Below, piece after piece: positions 10,420 to 18,579 of a stretch of 64,000 nucleotides of DNA. The notes below the pieces were generated by a model. The model ran no database searches, was not told the DNA's origin, and saw only the letters and a program-made list of their open reading frames with translations. The position numbers were made by a program, and so were the translations under genes. Origin of the DNA: Acidobacteriaceae bacterium (GTDB lineage: Bacteria; Acidobacteriota; Terriglobia; Terriglobales; Acidobacteriaceae); contig JAPWKE010000003.1 of the NCBI GenBank assembly GCA_028283655.1, forward strand, positions 1,116,001 to 1,180,000, read 5' to 3'. Positions within the stretch are counted from its first letter, which is position 1. Every line of letters starts with the position of its first letter.

Positions 10420-10456
10420 CTTCGCGTCATAGAGTCAAAGCAGAGGAGTTGGGCTC

Positions 10457-12856
10457 TTGACGCAAGGGAAGCAGAAACAGTTGGTTAGCGGATGGTGGCT
10501 CACAGTCAGCGGTATGGCGCTGGTGTCGGCTTTGGCGTGCAGTCCTGCCGGCGTGGCGCAGACGAAGAAGAAGCATTCTACGACGCACGCAGCGAGCTCT
10601 ACCCATCACTCTTCAGCCACACACCACGCTACGACTCACGCGTCGAAGAGCTCTACAAAGAGAGGCTCCAGGAAAGCTGTTGCGCACGAGGAATCTTCAA
10701 GGTCGAAGCATGGGAAGCGCGTTCCTGGCCGTATTCCTCACGTCCGAGAGACGGTAGAGAGCCGCCAGCTCACCTCAGCTTTTGTGGCCAGCGCTCAACT
10801 GCGGCCCATGGCGCAGCAACTTACCCTGACGCGTTCTGCCGCAGCCTACGGCGGCGTCAGGTCCTACGCGGCCTCGCACTCTGGCGAAGCTGCGGCCGCA
10901 GCGGAACTCGCGCTTGGCCACGCTGCCCAACTGGACCACAACTACGCAGAAGCACAGAGTGAATATGCTCGCGCTGCCGCGTCAGGTAAGTCGCTGGACG
11001 ATTACGCCGACTACCTCGGTGCGCAGGCTGCAATCCAGGCGGGCCATGCTCCTGACGCCATAAAGCTGCTGACGAACTTTGCTCAGCGGCATCCCGCCAG
11101 CCTCTTCGTGCCAAACTCCCCTGTGCTGCTTGCCAGTGCCTATCTGGCGGGTGGGGATGCGGGCAACGCCATTCGCGTGTTGCAGGGTCTGCAGGGCACC
11201 TTCGCAGCGAACAAGGTGGATTATCGAGCGATGCTGGCCCGGGCGTATCAGGCGAGCGGGAATCAGACGGAGGCGGCAAAACTCTTTCGCGGAATCTATC
11301 TGGGGGATCCTCTATCGCCCGAGGCGGCAAACGCCAAGACGCAGCTTGACGCCATGAACGCTCCGCTATCGTCTGCGGAACGCAAACAGCACGCCGATGC
11401 CATGTTCAACGCTAAGCAGTACACGGCTGCAGCCACGGAGTACCGTGCGTTGAAGAAGAACGACAATAGCCTCTCGCAGGCCGATCGCGACGCGCTGGAG
11501 ATCTATGCCGCCGTCTGCGATCTAAAGCTTCACCGGCTTTCTCGTGGAGACGTTGCCAACCTGCCTGTGACAGGCGACGACTCTGCGGCTCTTAAGCTCT
11601 ACCTGCAGTCGGAGCTCGCTCGCAACGAAAATGACTTTGTCGGGCACGATACGATCGTGGCGCAGTTGGAGGCCCAGTACCCGCACAGTCGCTGGTTTGA
11701 GGAAGCGTTGTACTCGGGCGGCAACATGTACCTGGTGAAGGGAGACATGGCCAACGCCTCGGCAAATTACGAGCGCCTGGTCGATCGTTTCCCCCACTCC
11801 ACCTATGCGCCGAACTCGCACTGGCATGCTGCCTGGCTGAGCTATCGTTTGCATCGTTATCCGGAAGCCGCAAGGTTGATGGAAGAGCAGATCGCACGTT
11901 ATCCGGCGGGCAGTGAGATTCCCGGAGCACTCTACTGGCGAGCTCGTCTCTATGAAGACGTGGAGCATAACTTCGGGCAGGCCGCGAACTTCTACCGTGC
12001 TTTGGATGCTTCGTACGTCAACAGCTACTATGCGATGCTTGGCCGGCAGCGATTGAATGTCATCTCGGCACGGGCCGGGGAGACGGCCGCTTCGCCGGTC
12101 CTAAGCAATCTCCGCCCGGTGGCGAACCTTCACCTGACCGCAGACCTGCCGGAGAACGATCCACACCTGATCAAGGCACGCCTGCTGGCAAACGCGGCGC
12201 TCAACGAGTACATTCGCCCTGAATTGCAATTAGGGGATCCGGAGAATGAGTGGTCGGCTCTGGCCGAGGCTCAAATCTACCAAAGCTTTGGCGAGAATAC
12301 CCGAGCTCTCCAGGCCATGAAGCGCGCGAAGATTCCATTCTTCTCGCTACCGGTCAGCGCCGTTCCAATGGAGTATTGGAAGATCGTCTTCCCCCGGCCA
12401 TATTGGCCTCAGCTCTCGGAAGACGCGCAGGAAAATGGTCTCGACCCATTTCTGGTCGCAGCGCTGATTCGTCAGGAGTCAGAGTTCAATCCCGGAGCTG
12501 TTAGCCGTGCAAACGCTTATGGGTTGATGCAACTTATTCCGTCCACTGCCAAATCGCTGGCAAAACGAAAAGGCATGCGCCATTTTCAGACGTCACAGTT
12601 GCTCGATCCTTCGGTGAACTTGTCGTTGGGAACTCTGGATTTGCGTAACTCGATCGCAAAGTATGGCGGTCAGGTTGAGTATGCGTTAGCCAGTTACAAC
12701 GCGGGTGATACGCCGATACGCCGCTGGATAGCTGGCGGTGATTACAAAGATATTCCTGAGTGGGTAGAGTCTATTCCGTACACCGAAACACGGGAGTACG
12801 TTCAGGCAATTATTCGTAATCGTGAGTTGTATCGCGCCATCTATTCGCCGCGCTAA
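10457..12856 (+). CDS. Soluble lytic murein transglycosylase with TPR-like superhelix
   Basis: Cleaves peptidoglycan glycan strands with formation of 1,6-anhydro muropeptides. The 799-residue protein starts at TTG 10457 behind AGAGGAG. Residues about 10-34 form a signal peptide ending near GVAQ. A Ser/Thr/His/Lys-rich low-complexity stretch follows (about 37-100), then a long alpha-helical TPR-like region, and a C-terminal SLT domain (about 655-795). The SLT domain has catalytic Glu near 674 in RQESEFNP, then AYGLMQLIPSTA and ALASYNAGD. This architecture matches Slt70-type enzymes. The low-complexity linker is unusual and may span the periplasm or bind the wall. Confidence 0.93.
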   Translation: MTQGKQKQLVSGWWLTVSGMALVSALACSPAGVAQTKKKHSTTHAASSTHHSSATHHATTHASKSSTKRGSRKAVAHEESSRSKHGKRVPGRIPHVRETVESRQLTSAFVASAQLRPMAQQLTLTRSAAAYGGVRSYAASHSGEAAAAAELALGHAAQLDHNYAEAQSEYARAAASGKSLDDYADYLGAQAAIQAGHAPDAIKLLTNFAQRHPASLFVPNSPVLLASAYLAGGDAGNAIRVLQGLQGTFAANKVDYRAMLARAYQASGNQTEAAKLFRGIYLGDPLSPEAANAKTQLDAMNAPLSSAERKQHADAMFNAKQYTAAATEYRALKKNDNSLSQADRDALEIYAAVCDLKLHRLSRGDVANLPVTGDDSAALKLYLQSELARNENDFVGHDTIVAQLEAQYPHSRWFEEALYSGGNMYLVKGDMANASANYERLVDRFPHSTYAPNSHWHAAWLSYRLHRYPEAARLMEEQIARYPAGSEIPGALYWRARLYEDVEHNFGQAANFYRALDASYVNSYYAMLGRQRLNVISARAGETAASPVLSNLRPVANLHLTADLPENDPHLIKARLLANAALNEYIRPELQLGDPENEWSALAEAQIYQSFGENTRALQAMKRAKIPFFSLPVSAVPMEYWKIVFPRPYWPQLSEDAQENGLDPFLVAALIRQESEFNPGAVSRANAYGLMQLIPSTAKSLAKRKGMRHFQTSQLLDPSVNLSLGTLDLRNSIAKYGGQVEYALASYNAGDTPIRRWIAGGDYKDIPEWVESIPYTETREYVQAIIRNRELYRAIYSPR

Positions 12857-12859
12857 ATT

Positions 12860-12947
12860 TGGTGCCCGGAGGGGGACTTGAACCCCCACGACCGTTAAGG
12901 TCTGCGGATTTTAAGTCCGCTGTGTCTGCCGATTTCACCATCCGGGC
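12860..12947 (-). tRNA. tRNA-Leu (anticodon UAA)
   Basis: The minus strand reads a complete class II tRNA. The acceptor GCCCGGA pairs with TCCGGGC, followed by A and an encoded CCA. The anticodon arm is GCGGA-CTTAAAA-TCCGC, giving UAA. There is a long variable arm, and the T arm contains GGTTCAAGTCC. Length is 88 nt including CCA. It lies 3 bp past the transglycosylase stop on the opposite strand. Confidence 0.97.
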
Positions 12948-13012
12948 GCTGTATTCATCCTATCGCGACTGCACTCGAAGGAAACGAGTTTAGGCACGAT
13001 AGAGTGACACGG

Positions 13013-13756
13013 CTAAAGCTGTTTTAAGAAATTTCTGGCGAGCTCCAATTCGGGGAACAGGCGTTCCTCGGCCTGGAACTCTCGGGAGTGGACACACCTT
13101 CGCCCGGCACGTACTCGTACCGGATGCTTGAGGTGAAGCATCTCGTGATACAGCAGGTACTCTATGGCGTATCGCGGTGTTCCCGGGCGGTCGAAAACGC
13201 GGCTCACGACGATTGTGTTGTGTGCTGCGTCATAGTGGCCGAGCATGCGGCGCGCCACGTGAGCACTCCAGGTCAGTGTCGGACGCCCCAGAAGGCCGTG
13301 GAAGAAGCGGCGGTTGACTGCTTCAAAGACTTCTTCGAGGTCCCAGAGGTGTCCCTTGGGCGTCGAGATGCGCTTGCGTCCGCGCGTCTGCCGAATGTGC
13401 TCTGACTGCCGGGAAACGGCTTCCGACTGCGTGTAGCGTCTATATCTGTCTGAGGCGGTGGCTGAGATCGGCTTGCGGTAGAGCTTCGCCAGCAGGATGT
13501 GTGCAATAGCGGTCAGCACCGTTTCCGGCGCATCGATCAAGAGGTCCGACAGCCGCACATGCAGATGCCCATCACGAAGACGAATCGTTGTGTTCAGACT
13601 TGTGAAGCGGCGGAACTTTATCTCGAGGTCAGGCATAGGCGCTCGAGGGCGCAACTCGCGATACTCTCTTTCGAAGATCGCGAATAGTTCCGAAGATGCT
13701 GCTGGCAAGGGGACTACAGCCACAATGGAACTAGTGTACTGTGCCGTTCTGTGCAT
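13013..13756 (-). CDS. SprT-like zinc metalloprotein
   Basis: The 247-residue protein has the gluzincin motif HEMLH (about residues 204-208), preceded by YAIEYLLY, with a further His near 223 (HSREF) suited to bind zinc. The segment DLEEVFEAVNRRFFHGLLGRPTLTWS fits SprT/Spartan-type domains, where the motif usually follows NxxxF and W-S elements. The first half is rich in basic residues. There is no signal peptide, so it should be cytoplasmic. The substrate is unknown; DNA-protein crosslink repair is a family precedent only. It sits alone between tRNA-Leu and the TPR gene. Confidence 0.75.
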   Translation of the reverse strand: MHRTAQYTSSIVAVVPLPAASSELFAIFEREYRELRPRAPMPDLEIKFRRFTSLNTTIRLRDGHLHVRLSDLLIDAPETVLTAIAHILLAKLYRKPISATASDRYRRYTQSEAVSRQSEHIRQTRGRKRISTPKGHLWDLEEVFEAVNRRFFHGLLGRPTLTWSAHVARRMLGHYDAAHNTIVVSRVFDRPGTPRYAIEYLLYHEMLHLKHPVRVRAGRRCVHSREFQAEERLFPELELARNFLKQL

Positions 13757-13777
13757 GGAATTGCTATTGGAGAGAGC

Positions 13778-15070
13778 TTACTTCTGTCGTTCCAGCGCAA
13801 TCAGTCGATGGCGTGCCTGAAACTCTTCTGTCGGAAACTTGTCTGCAGCGATGGCTAAAAAGGCCTTGTACTGCTTGACGGCATCCTTGTACTGATGAAG
13901 CGAATCGTATGCCGTGGCTGAGAGAAAGAGCGTTCCTGGCGTCTCCGCCAAAACCGATGCGCGCGCTGCAAGCGCTTGCAAGACCATTTGCGGATGTCCA
14001 TTGCGGGAGGCGGCAAAGGCAAGATGGCCTGCTGAATCGCCCCAGGCGCTATCGTCGTTGAAGGCCGCGCGTTGGTTCGCAGCACGTCGAAGCAAATCTT
14101 CGGCTTCGGCAAATTTAGCTTCACGGATCAGAAGCGACCCGAGTGCATCGAGTTCGCGAGGATCATCTGGCGTCTTAAGCAGAGCTTGCCGGTAAAGTTT
14201 CTCCGCGGCCTCCATGTTTCCATTTGCGGAGTATATGTGGGCAAGCATGTCCGTAAGCGCTGCCAGGTCGACGCCCTGGGGCGCCGCCGCGCGAAGCTTT
14301 TCAAGCAAAGGAATTGCCTGTTCGGTCTTCTGCTCTGCGACCAGCACCGTCGCGAGCTGCATCGTTAGCTGAAGGTCCTCGGGATGCTTGTCGAGCCCTT
14401 TCTGCAGGACGGCTTCGGCATCCGCAAGCTTGTTTTCCGCTTTGAAGACATGACCCAGGCCAACACGTGCCTCAACGTTGTCAGGATCACTGCTGAGGAC
14501 TTTCAGGTAAGCCTGCTCTGCTTGCGGTAAGGCATTGCTACGTTCAGCGAGTTCGGCGCTGAGCAGGGTATCGGCGGGCGTTTCTCCGTCAAGCTGGATC
14601 GCATGCAGCAACTCGTCGCTGGCCACAGCCGTGTTGCCATTCGCATCCATCTGCGCCATGGCGCGAAACGCCCGCGCACGCAAGGAGGATGACGTTGCCA
14701 CGATCTCTGAAGCAGACTCCAGCTCTTTGTGTGCACGCTGCAAACGACCGGCTCGAGCATCCAGAAGGCCCAGCGCAAGCTGTGGCTCGATCATCTTCGG
14801 ATCAGCTTCTATGGCTGACCGATAGGTCGTTGCGGCGGTGTCTTCCTTTCCGTTGTGCTCTTGCGCAAACCCTAGGTCGTAAAGCACATGGGCATTGTTT
14901 GGATGCTCTGCAGCAAGCTTCGCCAGCAATGTTTCCGCTGTGGCGTAGTCACCCTTTTCCATCGCCTGCTGCGCAGCCTGTTGGGGGTCTCCTTGAGCTG
15001 GCTGTTGCGCTGGCGCTGCCAGGGGCAAGGAAAGGAACAAGGTGACGAGAGGAAGCAGTGCCAGTTTCAT
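13778..15070 (-). CDS. Exported TPR-repeat protein
   Basis: A protein of about 430 residues with a signal peptide (MKLALLPLVTLFLSLPLAAPAQ) followed by at least eight tandem TPR units. Examples are GDYATAETLLAKLAAEHPNN, KLADAEAVLQKGLDKHPED and NMEAAEKLYRQALLKTPDD. An in-frame start at 15109 would overlap uvrA; ATG 15070 gives a clean signal peptide and starts 5 bp after the uvrA stop. It is a scaffold with no enzyme motif, probably periplasmic. Its position in the ileS-lspA-uvrA run suggests co-transcription rather than a shared pathway. Confidence 0.88.
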   Translation of the reverse strand: MKLALLPLVTLFLSLPLAAPAQQPAQGDPQQAAQQAMEKGDYATAETLLAKLAAEHPNNAHVLYDLGFAQEHNGKEDTAATTYRSAIEADPKMIEPQLALGLLDARAGRLQRAHKELESASEIVATSSSLRARAFRAMAQMDANGNTAVASDELLHAIQLDGETPADTLLSAELAERSNALPQAEQAYLKVLSSDPDNVEARVGLGHVFKAENKLADAEAVLQKGLDKHPEDLQLTMQLATVLVAEQKTEQAIPLLEKLRAAAPQGVDLAALTDMLAHIYSANGNMEAAEKLYRQALLKTPDDPRELDALGSLLIREAKFAEAEDLLRRAANQRAAFNDDSAWGDSAGHLAFAASRNGHPQMVLQALAARASVLAETPGTLFLSATAYDSLHQYKDAVKQYKAFLAIAADKFPTEEFQARHRLIALERQK

Positions 15071-15075
15071 AACGA

Positions 15076-18048
15076 TTACACCTTGCCTGCAAGCACAGGA
15101 GCCAGCCAATGTCCTGTGTGGGAGGAGACAGTTGCGGCGATCTCTTCTGGCGTGCCAACAGCCACAATCTGCCCACCACCTGAACCACCTTCGGGGCCCA
15201 TGTCGATCACCCAGTCAGCGCACTTGATGACGTCAAGATTGTGCTCGATGACCAGCAGCGAACCTCCGCCATCAATGAGCTTATTGAACGCACCGAGTAG
15301 CTTCGCCACATCTTCAAAGTGAAGACCCGTTGTCGGCTCATCAAGAACATAGAGCACACGGCTAGCTGCACGCTTGGCCTCTCCGCGAACGCTACCAGCT
15401 CCACCAGAAGATCCACTCCTGGCCTGTGCAAGATGCATTGCGAGCTTCACGCGCTGGGCCTCTCCACCTGAAAGCGTCGTTGCGCTTTGCCCAAGACGAA
15501 CGTAGCCAAGACCGACTTCATCGAGCACCGCGAGCCGGTCAACTATCTTGGGGTGTCCTGCGAAGTAAACGATGGCTTCACGAACAGTCATCCCCAGCAC
15601 TTCGTGAATGCTGCGGCCCTTGTACTTCACCTCAAGAACCTTCGTCTTATAACGCGTGCCGTTGCACTCTTCGCAGGGAAGCTCCACGTCGGCAAGGAAC
15701 TGCATCTCGACCGTAACCGTGCCATCGCCTTCGCACACATCGCAGCGCCCACCGGGTACATTGAAGCTGAAAGAACCAGCTGTAAGCCCGCGCCGCTTGG
15801 ACTCTGGTTGCGACGAAAAAAGTTCCCGAATAGCGTCAAACGCTTTGATGTACGTGATCGGGTTCGAGCGAGGTGTGCGGCCAATCGGCGACTGGTCAAC
15901 GAGAATCACATCGTTCAGATACTGTGCGCCGGAAAGCTCGCGGTAGAGGTGTGCAGGATCACCACCTTCACTTTGTCCCAGAGCCTGCATCAGCGCCTTG
16001 TAAAGCACCTGATGCACCATGGTGGATTTACCCGAGCCACTGACTCCTGTCACGCAGCAGAGCATCCCAAGAGGTATCTCAACATCCACGCCGCGCAGGT
16101 TGTGAATGCGTGCACCCTTCAGGGACAGCTTCTCCCGGCCAGGCTCACGACGATGCCGAGGAACGGCGATAGAAGAGCGTCCGCTGAGATAGCGACCCGT
16201 CAACGAGTTCGGATTTTCTTTGACCTCTTCGACGGTTCCTGCTGCGAGCAGTTTGCCGCCAAGCTCTCCAGCACCGGGACCAAGATCGAGCAGGCGATCG
16301 GCGGCGCGGATGACATCCGGATCGTGCTCAACGACGAGAATCGTGTTGCCGAGGTCGCGCAACTCCTCCATGATGCGAATGAGCTTGGCTGTGTCGCGTG
16401 TATGCAGGCCGATCGAAGGTTCGTCGAGCACATAGAGCGCACCAACCAGACGTGAGCCAAGCGAGGTCGCCAGTTGAATGCGCTGCGACTCGCCGCCGCT
16501 GAGTGTTGAGCTAAGACGATCAAGCGTCAGATACTCCAGCCCAACTTCAAGCAGGAAGCCGACACGCTGCCGCACCTCTTCGAGTACCTTGCCCGCGACC
16601 TCTGCTTGTGCTGCAGAAAGAGTCAGGTTGTTTAAGAATGTCTGTGCTTCGGTGATCGTGAGTGCGCACGCCTCGCAGATGTTCTTATCGTTGATGAGCA
16701 CGGCACGTGCTTCAGCACGAAGCCGCTGCCCGCGACAATCCGGGCACGTCGCATAACCGCGATACTTCGATAGAAAAACGCGAACGTGCAGCTTGTACTT
16801 CTTGCGTTCAAGATCATTGAAGAAGCCGCGAATACCAGCCCATTCGCCACGGCCTTCCCATAGAAACTCACGCTGAGCCTCGGTTAAATCAAACCAGGGA
16901 ACATCCGTGGGGATATCGACAGCCTTGGCCGCGCGGCGCATCTCGGCGTGCCACGGCGAGCGATACTTCGGCTTCGTCCATGGATCAATGGCACCTTCAT
17001 CAAGCGTCTTCGAGCGGTCGGGAACGATCAGGTCCGGATCAAAGTCAATCGTGTTGCCGAAGCCCTGGCAACGAGGGCACGCACCAAACGGATTGTTGAA
17101 GCTAAAGAGGCGGGGCTCAGGTTCTCGATAGGCGCGATGGCAGGTGTCGCACTCAAAAGCCGCAGAGAAGCGCTGCTCCGTGGCCTCGCCTTCGCCCTCT
17201 CGCGGCACGCTGCGGAAGACCACTTCGCCAGCCTCTCGATAGCCCGTCTCAATAGCATCGACCAGGCGCGAGCGAATTTCTGCAGAGAGTGCGAGACGAT
17301 CTGCGAGTACAAAGATCGGCTCCGAAAAGTCCAACTCCAGCAGCGACTCCGGCGTCGAAAATTCAACGATCTTTCCAGCGGCTCCATCGTCTTGCCATAG
17401 ACGGTTATAGCCTCGGCGCCGAAGTTCACCCAGTCGCTCTTTTAACGCTTCGTCGGCTGCGTTTGCCTCTGCCTTTGCGGCCTTTGCTGAGACCTTCTTG
17501 GCCGTAGCTTTCTTCGCCGTTGCTGGAACTTCTTCCGCTGTGCTCGCCGCGCTCATCGACTCCAGCTTGATCTCACGCCGCATCGCAGGGAAGAGCGCAT
17601 AGACGCGTGCTCCTTCGGGCTGGTTGAGCACACGTGTGACGATCTCATCGACGGTGTCATGCCGCACAGTTCCACCGCAGTGCAGGCAGGTGACCTTTCC
17701 GCAACGAGCATAGAGAAGCCGCAGGTAGTCGTAGATCTCAGTCGCCGTCGCAACTGTCGAGCGAGGATTGCGTGTCTGGTTCTTCTGCTTGATCGCAATC
17801 GCCGGTGCGAGTCCATCCATGTGATCGACATCCGGCTTTTCGATGCGTTCGAGAAACTGCCGCGCATAGGCTGACAGCGACTCAACGTAACGTCGCTGTC
17901 CCTCGGCGTAGACAGTATCGAAAGCAAGCGAACTCTTGCCGGAACCGGAGACACCGCTGACGACCGTCAGTTTGCCATGAGGGATATCGACATCGATCCC
18001 TTTGAGGTTATGCGTACGCGCACCGCGGATTGTGATCTGGTCGTTCAT
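15076..18048 (-). CDS. uvrA: Excinuclease ABC subunit A
   Basis: Damage-recognition ATPase of nucleotide excision repair; works as a dimer with UvrB. The 990-residue protein has two ABC modules: Walker [10 protein letters not shown] near residue 32 and GVSGSGKST in the second half, with signatures [12 protein letters not shown] and [12 protein letters not shown]. Zinc-binding CxxC pairs are present (CLHCGG near 121, [14 protein letters not shown] and CEECNG). It is longer than E. coli UvrA. Part of the extra length is an Ala/Lys-rich insert at residues about 166-200 ([15 protein letters not shown]). It sits 21 bp downstream of lspA. Confidence 0.98.
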   Translation of the reverse strand: MNDQITIRGARTHNLKGIDVDIPHGKLTVVSGVSGSGKSSLAFDTVYAEGQRRYVESLSAYARQFLERIEKPDVDHMDGLAPAIAIKQKNQTRNPRSTVATATEIYDYLRLLYARCGKVTCLHCGGTVRHDTVDEIVTRVLNQPEGARVYALFPAMRREIKLESMSAASTAEEVPATAKKATAKKVSAKAAKAEANAADEALKERLGELRRRGYNRLWQDDGAAGKIVEFSTPESLLELDFSEPIFVLADRLALSAEIRSRLVDAIETGYREAGEVVFRSVPREGEGEATEQRFSAAFECDTCHRAYREPEPRLFSFNNPFGACPRCQGFGNTIDFDPDLIVPDRSKTLDEGAIDPWTKPKYRSPWHAEMRRAAKAVDIPTDVPWFDLTEAQREFLWEGRGEWAGIRGFFNDLERKKYKLHVRVFLSKYRGYATCPDCRGQRLRAEARAVLINDKNICEACALTITEAQTFLNNLTLSAAQAEVAGKVLEEVRQRVGFLLEVGLEYLTLDRLSSTLSGGESQRIQLATSLGSRLVGALYVLDEPSIGLHTRDTAKLIRIMEELRDLGNTILVVEHDPDVIRAADRLLDLGPGAGELGGKLLAAGTVEEVKENPNSLTGRYLSGRSSIAVPRHRREPGREKLSLKGARIHNLRGVDVEIPLGMLCCVTGVSGSGKSTMVHQVLYKALMQALGQSEGGDPAHLYRELSGAQYLNDVILVDQSPIGRTPRSNPITYIKAFDAIRELFSSQPESKRRGLTAGSFSFNVPGGRCDVCEGDGTVTVEMQFLADVELPCEECNGTRYKTKVLEVKYKGRSIHEVLGMTVREAIVYFAGHPKIVDRLAVLDEVGLGYVRLGQSATTLSGGEAQRVKLAMHLAQARSGSSGGAGSVRGEAKRAASRVLYVLDEPTTGLHFEDVAKLLGAFNKLIDGGGSLLVIEHNLDVIKCADWVIDMGPEGGSGGGQIVAVGTPEEIAATVSSHTGHWLAPVLAGKV

Positions 18049-18069
18049 GGTCCCGAGAGGTCGAGCAGG

Positions 18070-18579
18070 TTAAGAGCGTGAGCCCTTTTGTGGAAGCAAT
18101 GTTTCAAGCAGAAGCAGGCAGGCACCAATCACGATTGCAGAGTCTGCAATGTTGAAGTCCGGCCAGTGATACGTCCCGATGTGGACCTCAAGAAAGTCCA
18201 CAACATAGGACAAGCGAATGCGGTCGTAGAGATTTCCAACCGCTCCGCCGAGAATCAGCGCCAGCGAGAAGGAGGTAAGCGTAAGCCGCTTGCCCCACAT
18301 CCAGATCAGCACGAACACGACAACACAGGCGATCGCAGAGAACGCTACCAGCATGTTGCGAACCATGGTGGGCGATGCTGACTCGGCAAACATGCTGAAG
18401 GCTGCGCCGAAGTTCAGCACGTGCGTGATGCGGAAGACATGCGGAATGACCGGAATCGCTGAGCCGGGCTTGAGGTGGTGAACCACCCAAAGCTTCGACC
18501 AGCGATCAGCCAGAATGGTCAGTGCGGCAATTAAAAAACAAGCCCAACGCGCATCGCGCAGAGATCCACGAAGCGTCAT
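18070..18579 (-). CDS. lspA: Lipoprotein signal peptidase
   Basis: Inner-membrane aspartyl protease that removes the signal peptide from diacylated prolipoproteins. The 169-residue protein has four hydrophobic segments. The conserved catalytic region is GGAVGNLYDRIRLSYVVDF...FNIADSAI, with the dyad at Asp128 and Asp146. The start codon overlaps the ileS stop as TAATG, so the two are translationally coupled; ileS-lspA adjacency is common in bacteria. Confidence 0.96.
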   Translation of the reverse strand: MTLRGSLRDARWACFLIAALTILADRWSKLWVVHHLKPGSAIPVIPHVFRITHVLNFGAAFSMFAESASPTMVRNMLVAFSAIACVVVFVLIWMWGKRLTLTSFSLALILGGAVGNLYDRIRLSYVVDFLEVHIGTYHWPDFNIADSAIVIGACLLLLETLLPQKGSRS

